The notes under the pieces: model-generated
Database searches by the model: none
Told to the model about the DNA's origin: nothing
What the model saw: only the letters and a program-made list of their open reading frames with translations
Shown here: one piece after another, positions 43,993-55,337 of the stretch
How positions within the stretch are numbered: the first letter of the stretch is position 1
Layout: every line of letters begins with the position of its first letter
Translations under genes and position numbers: made by a program
Assembly (NCBI RefSeq): GCF_050624435.1
Contig: NC_134546.1
Location: 15,585,001-15,649,000 of the forward strand
Direction: 5' to 3'
Source of the DNA: Tenrec ecaudatus
Taxonomy: Eukaryota > Chordata > Mammalia > Afrosoricida > Tenrecidae
Length of the DNA: 64,000 bases

Positions 43993-44569
43993 GCGTCAGC
44001 CCACAATATGGAGGATCATTACATCTACCTGAGAACCAGCACCGGGCCAAGTTGCCGTGTTCAGTCCAGATGACCGAACCCCCACTCTCCGACTGCCACT
44101 GCACAGAACGCTCCAAGAACAACTCCTTTTCTCTGGGCCTCAGTTATCCCCCCAGATTCACCAGCAAAGTCAATATTCAAAGTCACTGGTGGGCACGGTC
44201 TGTGGCTCAGTGATGGAAAACCAGAACACACCTTCAAATGACTACCCAAAGCCCTCATGGGACCTTAGCACCAAATAACCTGGGCCGACTCCGGCTCCCT
44301 GGGCTTCAGTAGTCACAGAGCGGAAGGGTGAAAGCCCAAGAGAGTGAAGCTTTATGCTTCTTCCAGGCACAGACAGTGTGAAACTGGCTCATTTTTAAAT
44401 GACTCTAGAACTTTCTATTTCTTCATATAGACCAGAAAAAGACATCGCCCCTGCTATGGGTTTATACGTTGGGAAAACTTTACTCTCTCCTGCTCCATTT
44501 AAAACCACAGAACGTTGTTTGGTTTTATGCTGAGTGTCACTTCTTGAATACACTATGTAGGGTTCGAGA

Positions 44570-45008
44570 TTTGAGCCATCCAGCAGGGCTAAAGATATAT
44601 AAAAAGGTAGGGGTGGGGTTTAACCTGTCAATCAGGTTACAGCCTGATGGTGACTCCTTGTGGGCGGGGCCTTCTCATAAGGGGCGTCCTGGGAACCTAC
44701 TCGACCCTCTACCTCCACCTTCCTGCTCTCAAGCCACCCTGAGATCTGCCAGAGCTCCGGAGATGTGTCCACCACCATTGGATCCACAAGGATTTGCACT
44801 CACCAACCTGTGTTTCCTGCATTCTGAAACATTGCTTGTGACTACGTGAGTCTGAAGAGGAACTTATGGACTAGTATCCGACTTATGGATGTGTGTTGAG
44901 CTGGGCTGGGGTATTCTCTCCATGTATAAATATTTCTTGATAGAAAGTTCTCCCATACATATAGATGGGTGTCCCTGGAGTTGCTTCTCTAGTGAGCCCA
45001 GCGCCCAC
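44570..45008 (-). mobile_element. LTR-like repeat, family B copy 2
   Basis: Read on the minus strand it aligns along its length to 8130-8565, including tccttgtggatccaatggtg and ttgacaggttaaaccccacc. Its outer ends are degraded, so the boundaries are approximate. Confidence 0.65.
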
Positions 45009-45169
45009 AGTGGGTGACATTTAGGCTGAAGAAGAACTTGGTGGTGCTGATGTTGCTAGTTGTCTTCAAGGCAGTACAGCTCCTGCCACAGAACACAGGG
45101 TTACCTGTGCCATCATCCTGCTGATGGGCCAGCAGGACTCGGAGGCAAACACATGTCCCACCGGCCTGT

Positions 45170-45199
45170 GTACGTGTGTGTGTGTGTGTGTGTGTGTTT
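45170..45199. repeat. (TG)n microsatellite
   Basis: About 13 TG units after an imperfect start. Confidence 0.95.
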
Positions 45200-45997
45200 G
45201 TGACATCTGCACTTTTCACCATTCAAGATCATTTCTAGGCAGAAGGCGCAGTGACCCCTGAACCTAAAGGGATGTGGAGAAGGCCAGATAAGGGGGCTGG
45301 CCCCATGCTGCTGCTGCCTTGCATGGAGAATAAATATTCTCTAGGATCAAGCATTGAAGGCGCCTTGAAAAGAAGACAGGAAAGCCGACAAGTGGGGCCC
45401 CGGGTGAGGGCGGGTCCAACTGGGAATGTGACTGCCCTCAGACCTGACGCAAGAGGCCCACTCAGTGCCTCTTCACTCTGCCTTAGCAGATCCCAGGGCT
45501 AGTCCCTCTGTGACTCAGTCCCTTACGCAGAAAATGATGTATTTTGTTGGTCCTGCTTTCAGGACTCTGCAGTTATCATGGCCAAGTGCATCTCCACCTG
45601 AAATCTCAAAGAAGCTGTCTTCCACTACAAACCCCGCTAGCAACAGGCTTGATTCCTGGTCCTCTGACTACATGTCTGAGAAGGGAAGGGAGATCTAGTT
45701 CATTTCCATTTCTCTCAATGAACCTTTCCAGGCAATTCCTGATTAGGGCTGCTAGTTTTAGCAAGCGCAAGTATGAGCGCCCCAGTTAAATTTGAAGTTT
45801 AAATAAACAATAATTTGGGGGCGGGAGAGGGGATAAGTATGTCCCATGTAGTATTCGGGTCATACCTCCACTGAAAAAAAAGAGTGCGCTGTTGATCTGA
45901 AATTTAAATGTAACTGGACATTCTGTATTTTATTTGGCATCCTGATACCCAACCCCAAATTGCACAAAGTAGGTGGACTGGGCCCTTGGAAACTAAA

Positions 45998-46098
45998 AGT
46001 ATATATAATTTATGATATAATTATATATCATATAAAAGTACATATATTATATATCATATATAAAAGTATATATATCATATCTCTCTATATATATTTAT
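45998..46098. repeat. Imperfect (AT)-rich repeat
   Basis: Variants of atatatcatataaaagtatat recur several times over 100 bp. Confidence 0.85.
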
Positions 46099-46871
46099 GA
46101 GAGAGATTCCACTATTTACATTTCACTCAGGGATATTCTGCAAAATTGCTTTTTCAGGAACTGGAAAAAAAAAACCCTAAATAAAAAGAACAAAACATGT
46201 GACCATTACAGCAAAACATGTAAGAGGAGCTGGTCTCAAATAAATCTGAGGTTAATTAAGACGAGTGGCCTGGAGTATAAACAAAATAGCTGCAGGGGGG
46301 CTGGTATTTGTTCTGGCCGGGTTTCTTAATATAGTAACTTGGTTCCCATCCTGTTAGCACTCTGCTTATCAACACTGAACTGGGGTATAAGGAAGTTTAA
46401 ATTACCAGTGATTGGAAATCTATTTTCTAAACACTTGAAACAGATGGTTTCTTGCCTGAAAAGCATGCTTCCTTCTGGTTGTTTCAGGAAACGATGCTAC
46501 AGCCCTGTGACTGACGCCAGGTTTGCCCTGGTGCTGAGCTGCTTGCTCTCGGCTGCAATCAGTCCCTGAAGTTTGCCTACTGCCTGAAGGTCTCATGTTC
46601 AGGGCTGCCTGCATGAGGTCCAGCGGCTGCTCCTACACAACTTCTCACTGACCCAAGAAAACACCAACAATCATGTAGGCTATTGATTTTTTTAAAGCAC
46701 CATGTTACTTAACCTTGTACCATGAATAAGACTGAACATTTTACCAGCTAATGAAACCGTTGGCCTTGACCAACACCTCCACTTGCCACTGGGTTACTTT
46801 AAACTCATGGTGGCCCCATTGTGTCACTGTGGAACTATGCTCGTTAGGCTTTTTGACAGCTGATTCCTCAA

Positions 46872-47394
46872 TGTGTTAGTCTGTGTCCACTAGAGAAACA
46901 AACTCCTAGACACCCATATGTGTAAAGAAAGAACCTTATATCAAAGAATAATTGCATATTAAAAACAAAAATCAAGTCCTTAAGTCTGATATTAGTCCAT
47001 ATGTCTGATACCAGTCTATAAATTCCTCTTCAGACTCATGCAACCCACGCAATGATGCTGAATGCAGGAAGATCACAGGCCAGTGGTGGAAAGTCTAGTG
47101 GATCCAGTGGCAGTGGAAGCATCTCAGCACTGGCGTGGGTCTCCACGTGGCTCCTCCAGCTCCAGGCCTCTGGCCCCATCGGCGTTCCTCCATCTGGCTC
47201 ATCAGCAGGAATGTCTCATAGGTAAAGAATATGTCCAACCTCTTGGGAGGAAGACAAGAGTTCCCAGAATCCTCAGTAGAAGGCCTTGCCCACACAAAGG
47301 CCTCATTGGGCAGGTTAGACTGCCCAATGACCTGATGGACAGGTTAGACTCCACCCCTTTGCTCAAGTTGACAAGAGATTAAGTGACTGCCACA
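46872..47394 (+). mobile_element. LTR-like repeat, family B copy 3
   Basis: The 523-bp element begins TGTGTTAGTC and ends GACTGCCACA. It is flanked by near-identical 5-bp repeats CTCAA (46867-46871) and CTCAG (47395-47399). It is longer than copy 1 because its central region is less deleted. Confidence 0.75.
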
Positions 47395-47399
47395 CTCAG

Positions 47400-47497
47400 A
47401 TGCAGAATTGCCACATCTTTCTTCCCAGGCACCTCTGGGTGGACTTGAGGCACCAAGTTTTGGATTAGCAGCAAGCACGTTAGTCATTTGTAGTTCC
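47400..47497 (-). mobile_element. AfroSINE fragment, antisense, second subfamily
   Basis: catctttcttcccaggcacc followed by tctgggtggacttgaggcac, then the tRNA side. Confidence 0.6.
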
Positions 47498-47708
47498 TGG
47501 AGACTCTGTAAGCATAACGATGATAATGGCCTTATTTTAGCTTTCTCCTTTTTTGATGAGGAGGGAAGGGGAAAGTTTGAGGTCTAAAATCTAATCCAGG
47601 ATCACACGTTGCATTTCGTTGTCATGCCTCTTTGCATCCTGAGCAATTCCTCAGTCCTTCTTGGTCTTCCCTTGATGTTTCGCATGAGTACTTCAAATAA
47701 CCATTTGT

Positions 47709-47974
47709 CAGGCAGCAGAAAAGTGGGTGAAGGGAGACAGTGGTTGGTGTAGGACATGAAAAAAATAGTAATTTATAAATGATCAAGGGTTCAGGAGGGA
47801 GGGAGGGCAGGGAAAGGGGTAAATGAGCTCATTCCAAGGGCTCAAGTAGAAAGAAAATGGTTTGAAAATGATGATGGCAACTTATGTACAAATGTGCTTG
47901 ACACAATGGATGCATGGATGGGTTGTGATAAGAGCTGTACAAGCTCCTAATAAAGTGATTTTTTTTTTAAAAAG
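47709..47974 (+). mobile_element. 5'-truncated L1 3' end with 12-bp target duplication
   Basis: A 266-bp insert ending gctcctaataaagtgatt and an A/T tail. ATAACCATTTGT lies at 47697-47708 and again at 47975-47986. It begins at the agcagaaaagtgggtgaagg block of the 3' UTR. Confidence 0.9.
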
Positions 47975-47986
47975 ATAACCATTTGT

Positions 47987-48205
47987 ACACTACAGGGCAT
48001 CCTGCTTGGTAAAGTAGAAGGGCAGTGAAAAGTAGCATTCTCTCCACCCGCTGGATTGACCCAGTGGCTGCATCAATGGACTCAGACACAAGAAGAATGG
48101 TGAGGATGGGCAGGACCGGGCAGCATCTCCTCCAGTTGTCTATAGATCGGCGGTGAGTCGGTACAGAAATGAGGACACCTAACAGCAGCAGCAGCAGCAG
48201 CACCG
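47987..48205 (+). mobile_element. RTE (BovB-like) LINE 3' end
   Basis: gcatcctgcttggtaaagta, then gattgacccagtggctgcat and a (CAG)n end at about 48180-48202 that replaces the usual CAA repeat. Confidence 0.75.
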
Positions 48206-48371
48206 CCGATATGGCTCCATGTGGGGTGGCAGGAGGATGGAGCAGTGTCCTGGGTGTGACATTTCTCTGCTGGAGAATAAAGCCTGCAGGGGTCTCATGG
48301 CCGGCTACTAGCCAGAAGGGTGGTATCTGAACGCAGCTGCTCCTGTGCCTGAGATGGAGGTGGTCGTCTGC

Positions 48372-48472
48372 TTCCATGAAGATGACAGCTTCGGAAACCC
48401 TGTAGGGCAGTTGTGTTCTGTCCTAGAGGGTCCCCAAGAGCCAGAATCGACTCGAGGGTACCCAATAACAAT
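48372..48472 (+). mobile_element. AfroSINE 3' fragment
   Basis: cagcttcggaaaccctgtag through gccagaatcgactcgagggt; only the tail half is present. Confidence 0.7.
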
Positions 48473-48479
48473 TACCCCA

Positions 48480-51265
48480 TCTGACAGGGTGCTTCCTGCC
48501 AGGTACCAACGGCTCTTCAGTTGAACTGAGCCTACTGGATGTTTTATCATGATTTATTGCCAACGACACAGTTTGAAGGGTAAAAGTGGATCGGTCAGCT
48601 CCTGGGGTCCTATTTTTGGCTTGTGTTTTCTTGGAAGGAGACGAGCTGTTTGGATATGTGTGAATGGTCTGAGGAAAGCGAAGAGAGGGCAGGAGCTGTC
48701 TCTTGTAAACTGACAGTTCCAGGGAGTGAGTTGGAGATAATCCCATAATCCATTTATAACCGCCCACGTTAACAAACTCTCACATCTCCAAATAGGCCCC
48801 TGATTTACAAGCCCTTGCTTCTCCAAAGTGGGTGGCCGCCTGTGCGTCTTGAGTCACCTGCAGCAGGCACCTCAAAGACCAATTCACACGACGAATAGTA
48901 GCAGAACCTGTAGTGAGTTTTCCAGGGGGTACCCCGAGCTTGGAAAATATTGCTTCCATCTTCCATGGTGGACGATCGTCCCCCGGAGTCCCCAGTGGGC
49001 TGCGTTTGCCCAGCACGATCTCAGGCTGAGCCAATAGACCTTAGAACGCCCCAGAGCAAGGGGGACAGGGCCCTGTGCCCGTGGGATAACAAATATCGCC
49101 CAAATAACCTGCGATCCTCACCTGCTCAAAGCCTGCCTGTGGAGTGGCAAGGGACACGGAGATGGGATAATGGGGGAGAATGGCATGTGTCCGAGGCACG
49201 CGGAGTCAAGTCAGACTCTGGGGCCTTTTTGCGAACTGCCTTAGTGTAAGCCCCATCTTGGGTTTTCAACTCGGTTTGCTCGATGACTAGACCTCTTTGG
49301 GTCTCCCTTCATCCGTTCTCAACCAGCAACCAGGGCTAGGCTTCCCGACTGGCACACTTGCAAAGGCAGTCTGCCACCGGGACATGAGGGCATTCCTTCC
49401 TAACTTGGTGCAAGATGTCCGTGTGATGCAACAAAGTCTAGCTGACCTGGGGTTTTCTCTGCACTCTTCGAATCCTACATTCTTCCATGAGAGGGAACAG
49501 ATGGCGGGTCTAGCCCGGGTGCAAGAGTTCTATCTTGGTCTATTTGCCTGGCCCTGTCCTCAGACACAGATCATCGGGGAAGACCAGGAGAAGGAGGGAG
49601 AATGGCCCACACTCAGGAAGGGCAGCTAGGAAGGTTGGGGACTAGGTGTGTGTTAGACCCAAGAGTTTTGAAGTCAGGAGGGATGCCAGGCAGCGTGGGG
49701 CACCAAAGGAGGAAGTCCTGACACCGTACTTCCCTTTGTCTCCCCACCAGGGCTGGTGGCACAAAGGAAGACGCGATAGTTCCCCCCCACCCCCCCCAAG
49801 CAAGGTCCCAGGTGCCTTTCACACACCCAGTATTTGCAGAAGAGTCGAAAGCTGTCGAAGGGAGAGGGGCATACGAGGTCAGTTTGTAAAGGTACCTCCT
49901 AATCTGAGATTCGATGAGAGTCAATAATCAAATGATTGGAAAATTTAGCCCGAATACGTTCTCCAAAGTAACTGCTCTTTTTATCAGTCTTGTTCCGAAA
50001 TTGAAGTATAAACATTGATCAGGGATGGACCGAGAAGAGTCCATTTCATATTCCCCAGAGTTTGGGGGGCCTGCACAAAGTGGTGTGAACTGGCATCATT
50101 GTACGTGCTCTTGGGGTCCCCCCAGCAGGATGCCACAATCCAGGGCCTATTGGTGACACCACTAGAAGCTGGGGACAACTTCCTCTTCTTTTCCCAATGT
50201 AGCAAAATGAACATCGGGAAAATCGTATCCCCTCTGGATATGTTATGAAGAGGAAATGTAAAATTTAAGGGTAGCAGCGTAGGGTCGGGGTACCAAGCTC
50301 AGATTTCAGCTCAAGGGAAAATGAACCTGTAAGTAGGCTGAATATCTAACTGGGTGACCCTTCCATGGACTGTCTGAACACAGAGGATTTAGTTCCATGT
50401 TCATGTTAGCCGAGGGATAACGCCATGAATTCAGACACGGACTAGGAGCATGCTTGGGCTAATGTGGTGTGTCCACTGTCTCAGCTGACTTCCGCTCTTT
50501 GTGCAAGCTCCACAGGTGGGCATTGATAAAGCATATGAGTCCTGCAACAATCAGACCAGGTACTCACAAGTGCTTTGGTGTGATAGAAATGCACTGGCCA
50601 CCGCATACTGTTGCTACTTGATGGCATTGTTGGTTTCTCAACACGTTCCCTCGCCTTCCTTTGTGGCTACTGGACAACGCTGTCCACTCTGCTTCTCTCT
50701 AATGTGTGCAGTTAAATGTCCTTGTGTGGGGACAATAAGATACACACCATTTCCTCTTTCACATGACCTTGCACAACCACAGGAGGCTACATGTAACCAA
50801 GGACGAGTCTATGAGCAGGTCCACAGTCTGATAATGGAGCTGTCTCTCCTGTGTTGCAGACAGCTAGAATCCTCCCCCCCTCCCCCGCCCAACAGCACAG
50901 CATTGTTGAGCGTTAGGGTCTGTGGATTAAAGTAGCAAGACGTGACATGTGAAATCTCTCCAGGAAAACAACCTTTCTCTTAAGGAATACAGATTCACAA
51001 GGAGACCAAAACGTTCACAGACATGTCTGAGGGGGAAAGGCTTCCCATGCATTCCCCGGGCCCCAAACATTATACAAAGGGAAAGAACTGAGACACTTGG
51101 AGGTCCACTCTTTTGGCAACCATGAAAAAAATTCAAATGCTGGCCGTTTGGAAAGCGACTGGTAAATCGAAGCACACGTGTCCCATTGGGCCTCGGAACG
51201 AAGGAGCCGGTGAAGGTGCGGATGGACACAGCCCGAAGAGAACGCACTCACTTTGGAGGTAGAAA
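48480..51265. other. Intergenic DNA, low in repeats
   Basis: Nearly 2.8 kb without a SINE, LINE or LTR that I can name. A 110-codon open frame at 49297-49629 matches no family I know and shows no splice context. Confidence 0.4.
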
Positions 51266-51269
51266 ACCC

Positions 51270-51440
51270 AAGCCAACCGAACCAAACCCACTGCCGGTGA
51301 GCCCAGCGTGACTCAGAGAGACGTCGTGCCCAGTTACCGGAGCAAGTAGTTGTCACTTTCGCCCAACAAGCTGCTGGTGGGTTTGAGTTAGTGATCTTTC
51401 CGTTAGCAGCCCAATGCTTACTCAGGATGGCCTGGTTCAA
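51270..51440 (-). mobile_element. AfroSINE, antisense
   Basis: Antisense copy: aacccactgccggtgagccc and ctggtgggtttgagttagtg. Confidence 0.65.
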
Positions 51441-51574
51441 TACTGAACCGGTTCCCTGAGTAGCCATCAGATTCTGCCATCTTTCCTTTCAGGGGTTCGT
51501 TTCCTTTCCTGGGTCGGCCCTGGGGGAATGTTCGAGGCCTGCAAAAAAAACGCCAGTCAGGACCTGCCACAACG

Positions 51575-52335
51575 AGTGTTTATTGGTGAACTGTGTCCAA
51601 GACTGTCTACATGTCAGTTAACACTGGACAAACCTGCAATGATCCCAAGGGGGCTCACAGCATGCTTCCAAGACACAACTCTACAGAGTGATGGCAAGCT
51701 TTCTTGGCATAGCTCCTTAAAATAACAGGAAATATCCAGGCACAGAGAGGGGTGCAAACACACAGGCCCTCCCTCAGAAATGAACGGTCGTTTTGAAGAA
51801 GAACATGATTGGAGAAAGCAGAGAGGGATATTTTATCCTACTGGGAATTACAAACACAAAAATAAAATATTTGGTATTCTACACTATATTACAAAAATAA
51901 ATATAGCAATCAATAAATAGGAGGAAGCCCAGAAACTTCTACATGGATATTTGGGTTGTCTGCCAAAGTCTCTGCTCCCACTGCCCCCAAGGCTTGTTTA
52001 GTTTTCTGGATTCCATTGATGAGCACTCTGCCATCGAATGTCTGTCAGGGGCCCCAGTGGAAGAATGCCGCTCTGACTCTGACAGCCTTCTCGTGGAGGA
52101 TGAACCGGTGGGATGTGGAGCTGCTGCAGGGGTGCTGGGGTGGGGGCGCTGGAAGGGAGCAAGTTTGAGAGGCAAAAGAGAAACTTCCCGTTCTGGTTTA
52201 CATTTTTTTAGGTTTTTGTTTTTATGAGAAGACAGCCAAACAAACTTAAGATATGAAATTAGCAATATTCGAAGAACCACTACTAGGAGACTGTACATTC
52301 TCTTTCCATACTGAAGAGGGGGAAAAAAAAACTAG
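51575..52335 (-). other. A/T-rich, 3'-UTR-like block downstream of BMP10
   Basis: The minus strand reads like an mRNA tail: several ATTTA words, a cluster of AATAAA/ATAAA words at about 51860-51920 (plus strand), and a final AATAAA at plus-strand 51578-51583. It has no SINE or LINE and no poly(A) tract at its end, and lies 3 to 3.8 kb past the BMP10 stop. It may be a distal BMP10 3' UTR, a separate transcript end or a chance A/T-rich stretch. Confidence 0.3.
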
Positions 52336-52847
52336 AAATACAGGTTGATATCAGGACCACGCTGGAAAACGGAGACGCGTCTGCGGGATGCAGGTGAACC
52401 GCGGATGGCTTAGGTTTGCATGGCTGTTAAAAAGGCTCAGGATCCGCCGTGCTGCCAGCCAGCACTCACCAGGAGGCCCTTGGAGGGCGGAGGGCGGAGG
52501 GGCAGCAGGAGCTGGCACGGTGTGCGTGTTCTCCTATCAGTGTGCTTATGCCAGTAGCGTGCTGGCGCACATGGGCCCTTGAGAGCCCTCAGTACGTTTT
52601 CAGGATTTTGCAAGCCAGTCAACATCTCGCTGGTGCTTGAGATAAGCCATGAATTTTTGGTATCAGGTGGGAGCCTTCACACTGCTGCAAACTACAAATC
52701 CACCCCACTCCGGCTCCAGGGAACATTTACCAGCACACCCTGGTCTTAGATTTTAAACACAAAGAACAGATTGCTTGAAGTGTATCTAGCCAGAGCTATC
52801 CTGTTCAGCCACGGTTTTGCTGTCTGGTGCGAGCACCAGGTGTACCG

Positions 52848-52884
52848 TAGAGTATGTATTGTGTACCGTAGAGTATAAAAGATG
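52848..52884. repeat. Tandem 21-bp duplication
   Basis: gtaccgtagagtat occurs twice, 22 bases apart. Confidence 0.8.
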
Positions 52885-52929
52885 TACCACATCCCTTTGA
52901 GGACACTAAGCTTGGCTCTCCAAAGCCAG

Positions 52930-52931
52930 TT

Positions 52932-52974
<43 letters not shown>
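52930..52974. repeat. (CA)n microsatellite
   Basis: About 20 CA units. Confidence 0.97.
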
Positions 52975-52999
52975 CACACAAGCACGTGCACAGGTTAGT

Positions 53000-54450
53000 T
53001 TATATGAAAGCTATTACAGAAATGGATGCTTCTGAGTTCCCTGGCCATTTCAAATTCCCTCTGTCTATAGATTCAGTACTGGTTGAAATCCCAGCCTTCC
53101 TTGGGAAAGCATTACCCCCAGGACCACATCCCCTCTGGACAGCAGCGGGTAATGGAGGTATACAGAGCTGAGGTCAAAATTAGGCAAAAGGTCCTTTAAA
53201 ATAACTAGTCTTGCCTTCATTTGATAGTTCAATGTAATTTTATAACTGGAAGGGGTTTGTAGAAGGGAGACCAAGAGCTTTCCAGGTTAAAGAACGACAA
53301 AAAGCACAAGGCTTGTTAAGGGAGCATTAATCAGGGGTGAATGGTGGACATTGTCCTGGTATCCACTAGACAGGTGTGACCTGTCTAGAGATGTGAGGTG
53401 GTTTGAGAACTACTCTGACCTGGTTCCTCCTACACAGAGCCCCTGACCCTATTGATGTGGAGCCAGGGTCTTAAGGTATTTCCCAGTCCCCACCTGCTGC
53501 GCAAATCATTAGTCCATTCCTGCCAGGAACACTTAACTCCCCAGACCCAGTTCCCTGAAAGGAAAGGGAGGACTACACAGTTAATTATTGGGAGCAAGCC
53601 CGATGCCAAAATTCTGACTTTGCTATCAAGTCCTTCGCTTGCGGGCCTATTTATTTATTTACTTAATTACTTACTTTCGTTTACTTGTGTTCTTCCTGGG
53701 CAAAGTATTTCATAAAGCGTAATGTCGAAATGGAACCATATTTAATATCTAGGGGGAATCTAGAACACCTAACCATTCCACATTGACAGCCGCTTCTGTC
53801 GTGCGCCCCCTCTAAGCTTACAGCCAGGGTAACGGCAGCCCAGGGAGACAGGGGCATGGGGACACAAGGAAGACAGGAGGCACGGGGGCCAAGAAGAGAG
53901 AGGAAGGAGAAAGAAAAGGAGCAAGAACAGAGGGTGCAGAGGCAAGAGAGGAAATACTCAGAAGTGGAAAAACAGCTAAGAGGTGAATAGTCTAGCAACA
54001 CAAGTCTCTGCCCTTGGCCTTGAGGCATTACTTTTTTGTCCCAAAGACGGAATTCTCCAATTAGAACTGCATATAATTTTGCAAACGCATCTATTTCCTG
54101 TGCCCCTTCTCCCCTACGAGCCCTCTCTCACTTCCCCCACCCTCCTCAGCAACGAAGGCCACATCATGACCTTGCTTTTCTGTTGTTTCAGCTTGAAGTC
54201 CTGCTTTCCTTTCTTAGCCAGGTGCTGCCCTCTAGAGCCACCTGGGCCCCTTGTGGGCTTATTGGTGGCTGTTCCCAAGCTCAGGCCCTTGTGGCCTCCC
54301 CCAGGGAGGTGGTCTTTCTGTCAAAGATCTCCTCCCGACAGACACAGTATCCTTCTGCTCTGAACAAGGGCAGAAATTCAACTGGCAAACGCTGCGTGTG
54401 GATGATAGGGAACACTCCATGAAGACAATTTTTAAAATGGAAAAAACCAC
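53000..54450. other. Intergenic DNA, nothing recognised
   Basis: No clear repeat family or exon in this 1.4 kb. A purine-rich tract lies at about 53880-53960. Confidence 0.4.
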
Positions 54451-54454
54451 CCCA

Positions 54455-54648
54455 AGTTGGATTGAATCCATCCAACCCACAGGGACCCCATGTGAATAAC
54501 CAGAACTATAATCCACAGAATTTCTTAATGGCCCTTTTTTTTTTTAAGCCAGATTGCCAGACTTTTCTTCGGAGGCACCTCTGGCTGAACTAGAACCACC
54601 AACCAAACACCTTCACCATCTGCACCGCCCAGGGACTCTGCGCAGGAC
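54455..54648 (-). mobile_element. AfroSINE, antisense, second subfamily
   Basis: ttggattgaatccatccaac at the tail, cttttcttcggaggcacctc in the middle and ctgcaccgcccagggactct at the head. Confidence 0.8.
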
Positions 54649-54654
54649 AGCTAA

Positions 54655-54858
54655 TGCGCTGTTGTGTGTCGTCACGCTGACTCCAACTCCCAGCGACTCT
54701 GAGACAGAGTCCTACTGTCTGGGATGGTTGTCAAGGCTGCCGACTTTCTAAAAGCAGTGTGCCGCCTCTTTGCCCTGTGGAGCAATGAGTGAGTCTGATT
54801 GACGGAGCTTTCATTTAGCATCCTAGAGTCTAACCATTGGACCACCAGGACTCCTTGT
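54655..54858 (-). mobile_element. AfroSINE, antisense
   Basis: Follows the previous copy directly; ends ctaaccattggaccaccagg at the tRNA head. Confidence 0.7.
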
Positions 54859-55337
54859 GTCTTCACTACCTTACTGCTGTGACTCCTACTTGGTAAAGGG
54901 GTAGTTGAATCTAGGCCGCTCGCTCTGAACATACGGTTCACACCTTTGAATGAGTCATGTACCATGAATCCAATTGGCCTATATAGAACCTGAAGATATG
55001 GTTCCCTTCATGTATGCACACATGTACATACACGGTGTGTCTTTTGATACTATATCTCCGTGTTGGGGTTGTTGCTTTCGTGAAGGACAAGGGAGGGGTG
55101 CGGGCCTGCCACTGGCTGTGAGAGACAGCCTTGTCAGAAAAGGGCAAGTCCAACAGAAAAGAGGTCATATGGGACCAGGGTTTACCACAACATGCACGTT
55201 TCCTACAGCATACCGCCCCGCCCGCTCCCCTAAGGCAGGAAGCCGATATTATCTGTACACCCTCATTAAATAATCTCATTAAATAGGAACACAATGTACA
55301 CATTTACAGTTGTTCAATAAGCCAGAGGACTCCTCCC

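Noticed and set aside
46300-46620. A possible exon preceded by ttgtttcag
   Set aside because: The acceptor-like site opens only a short frame with no family match and no matching donor.
49297-49629. A 110-codon open frame in repeat-poor DNA
   Set aside because: No domain, signal peptide, Kozak-like context or splice structure that would set it apart from chance.
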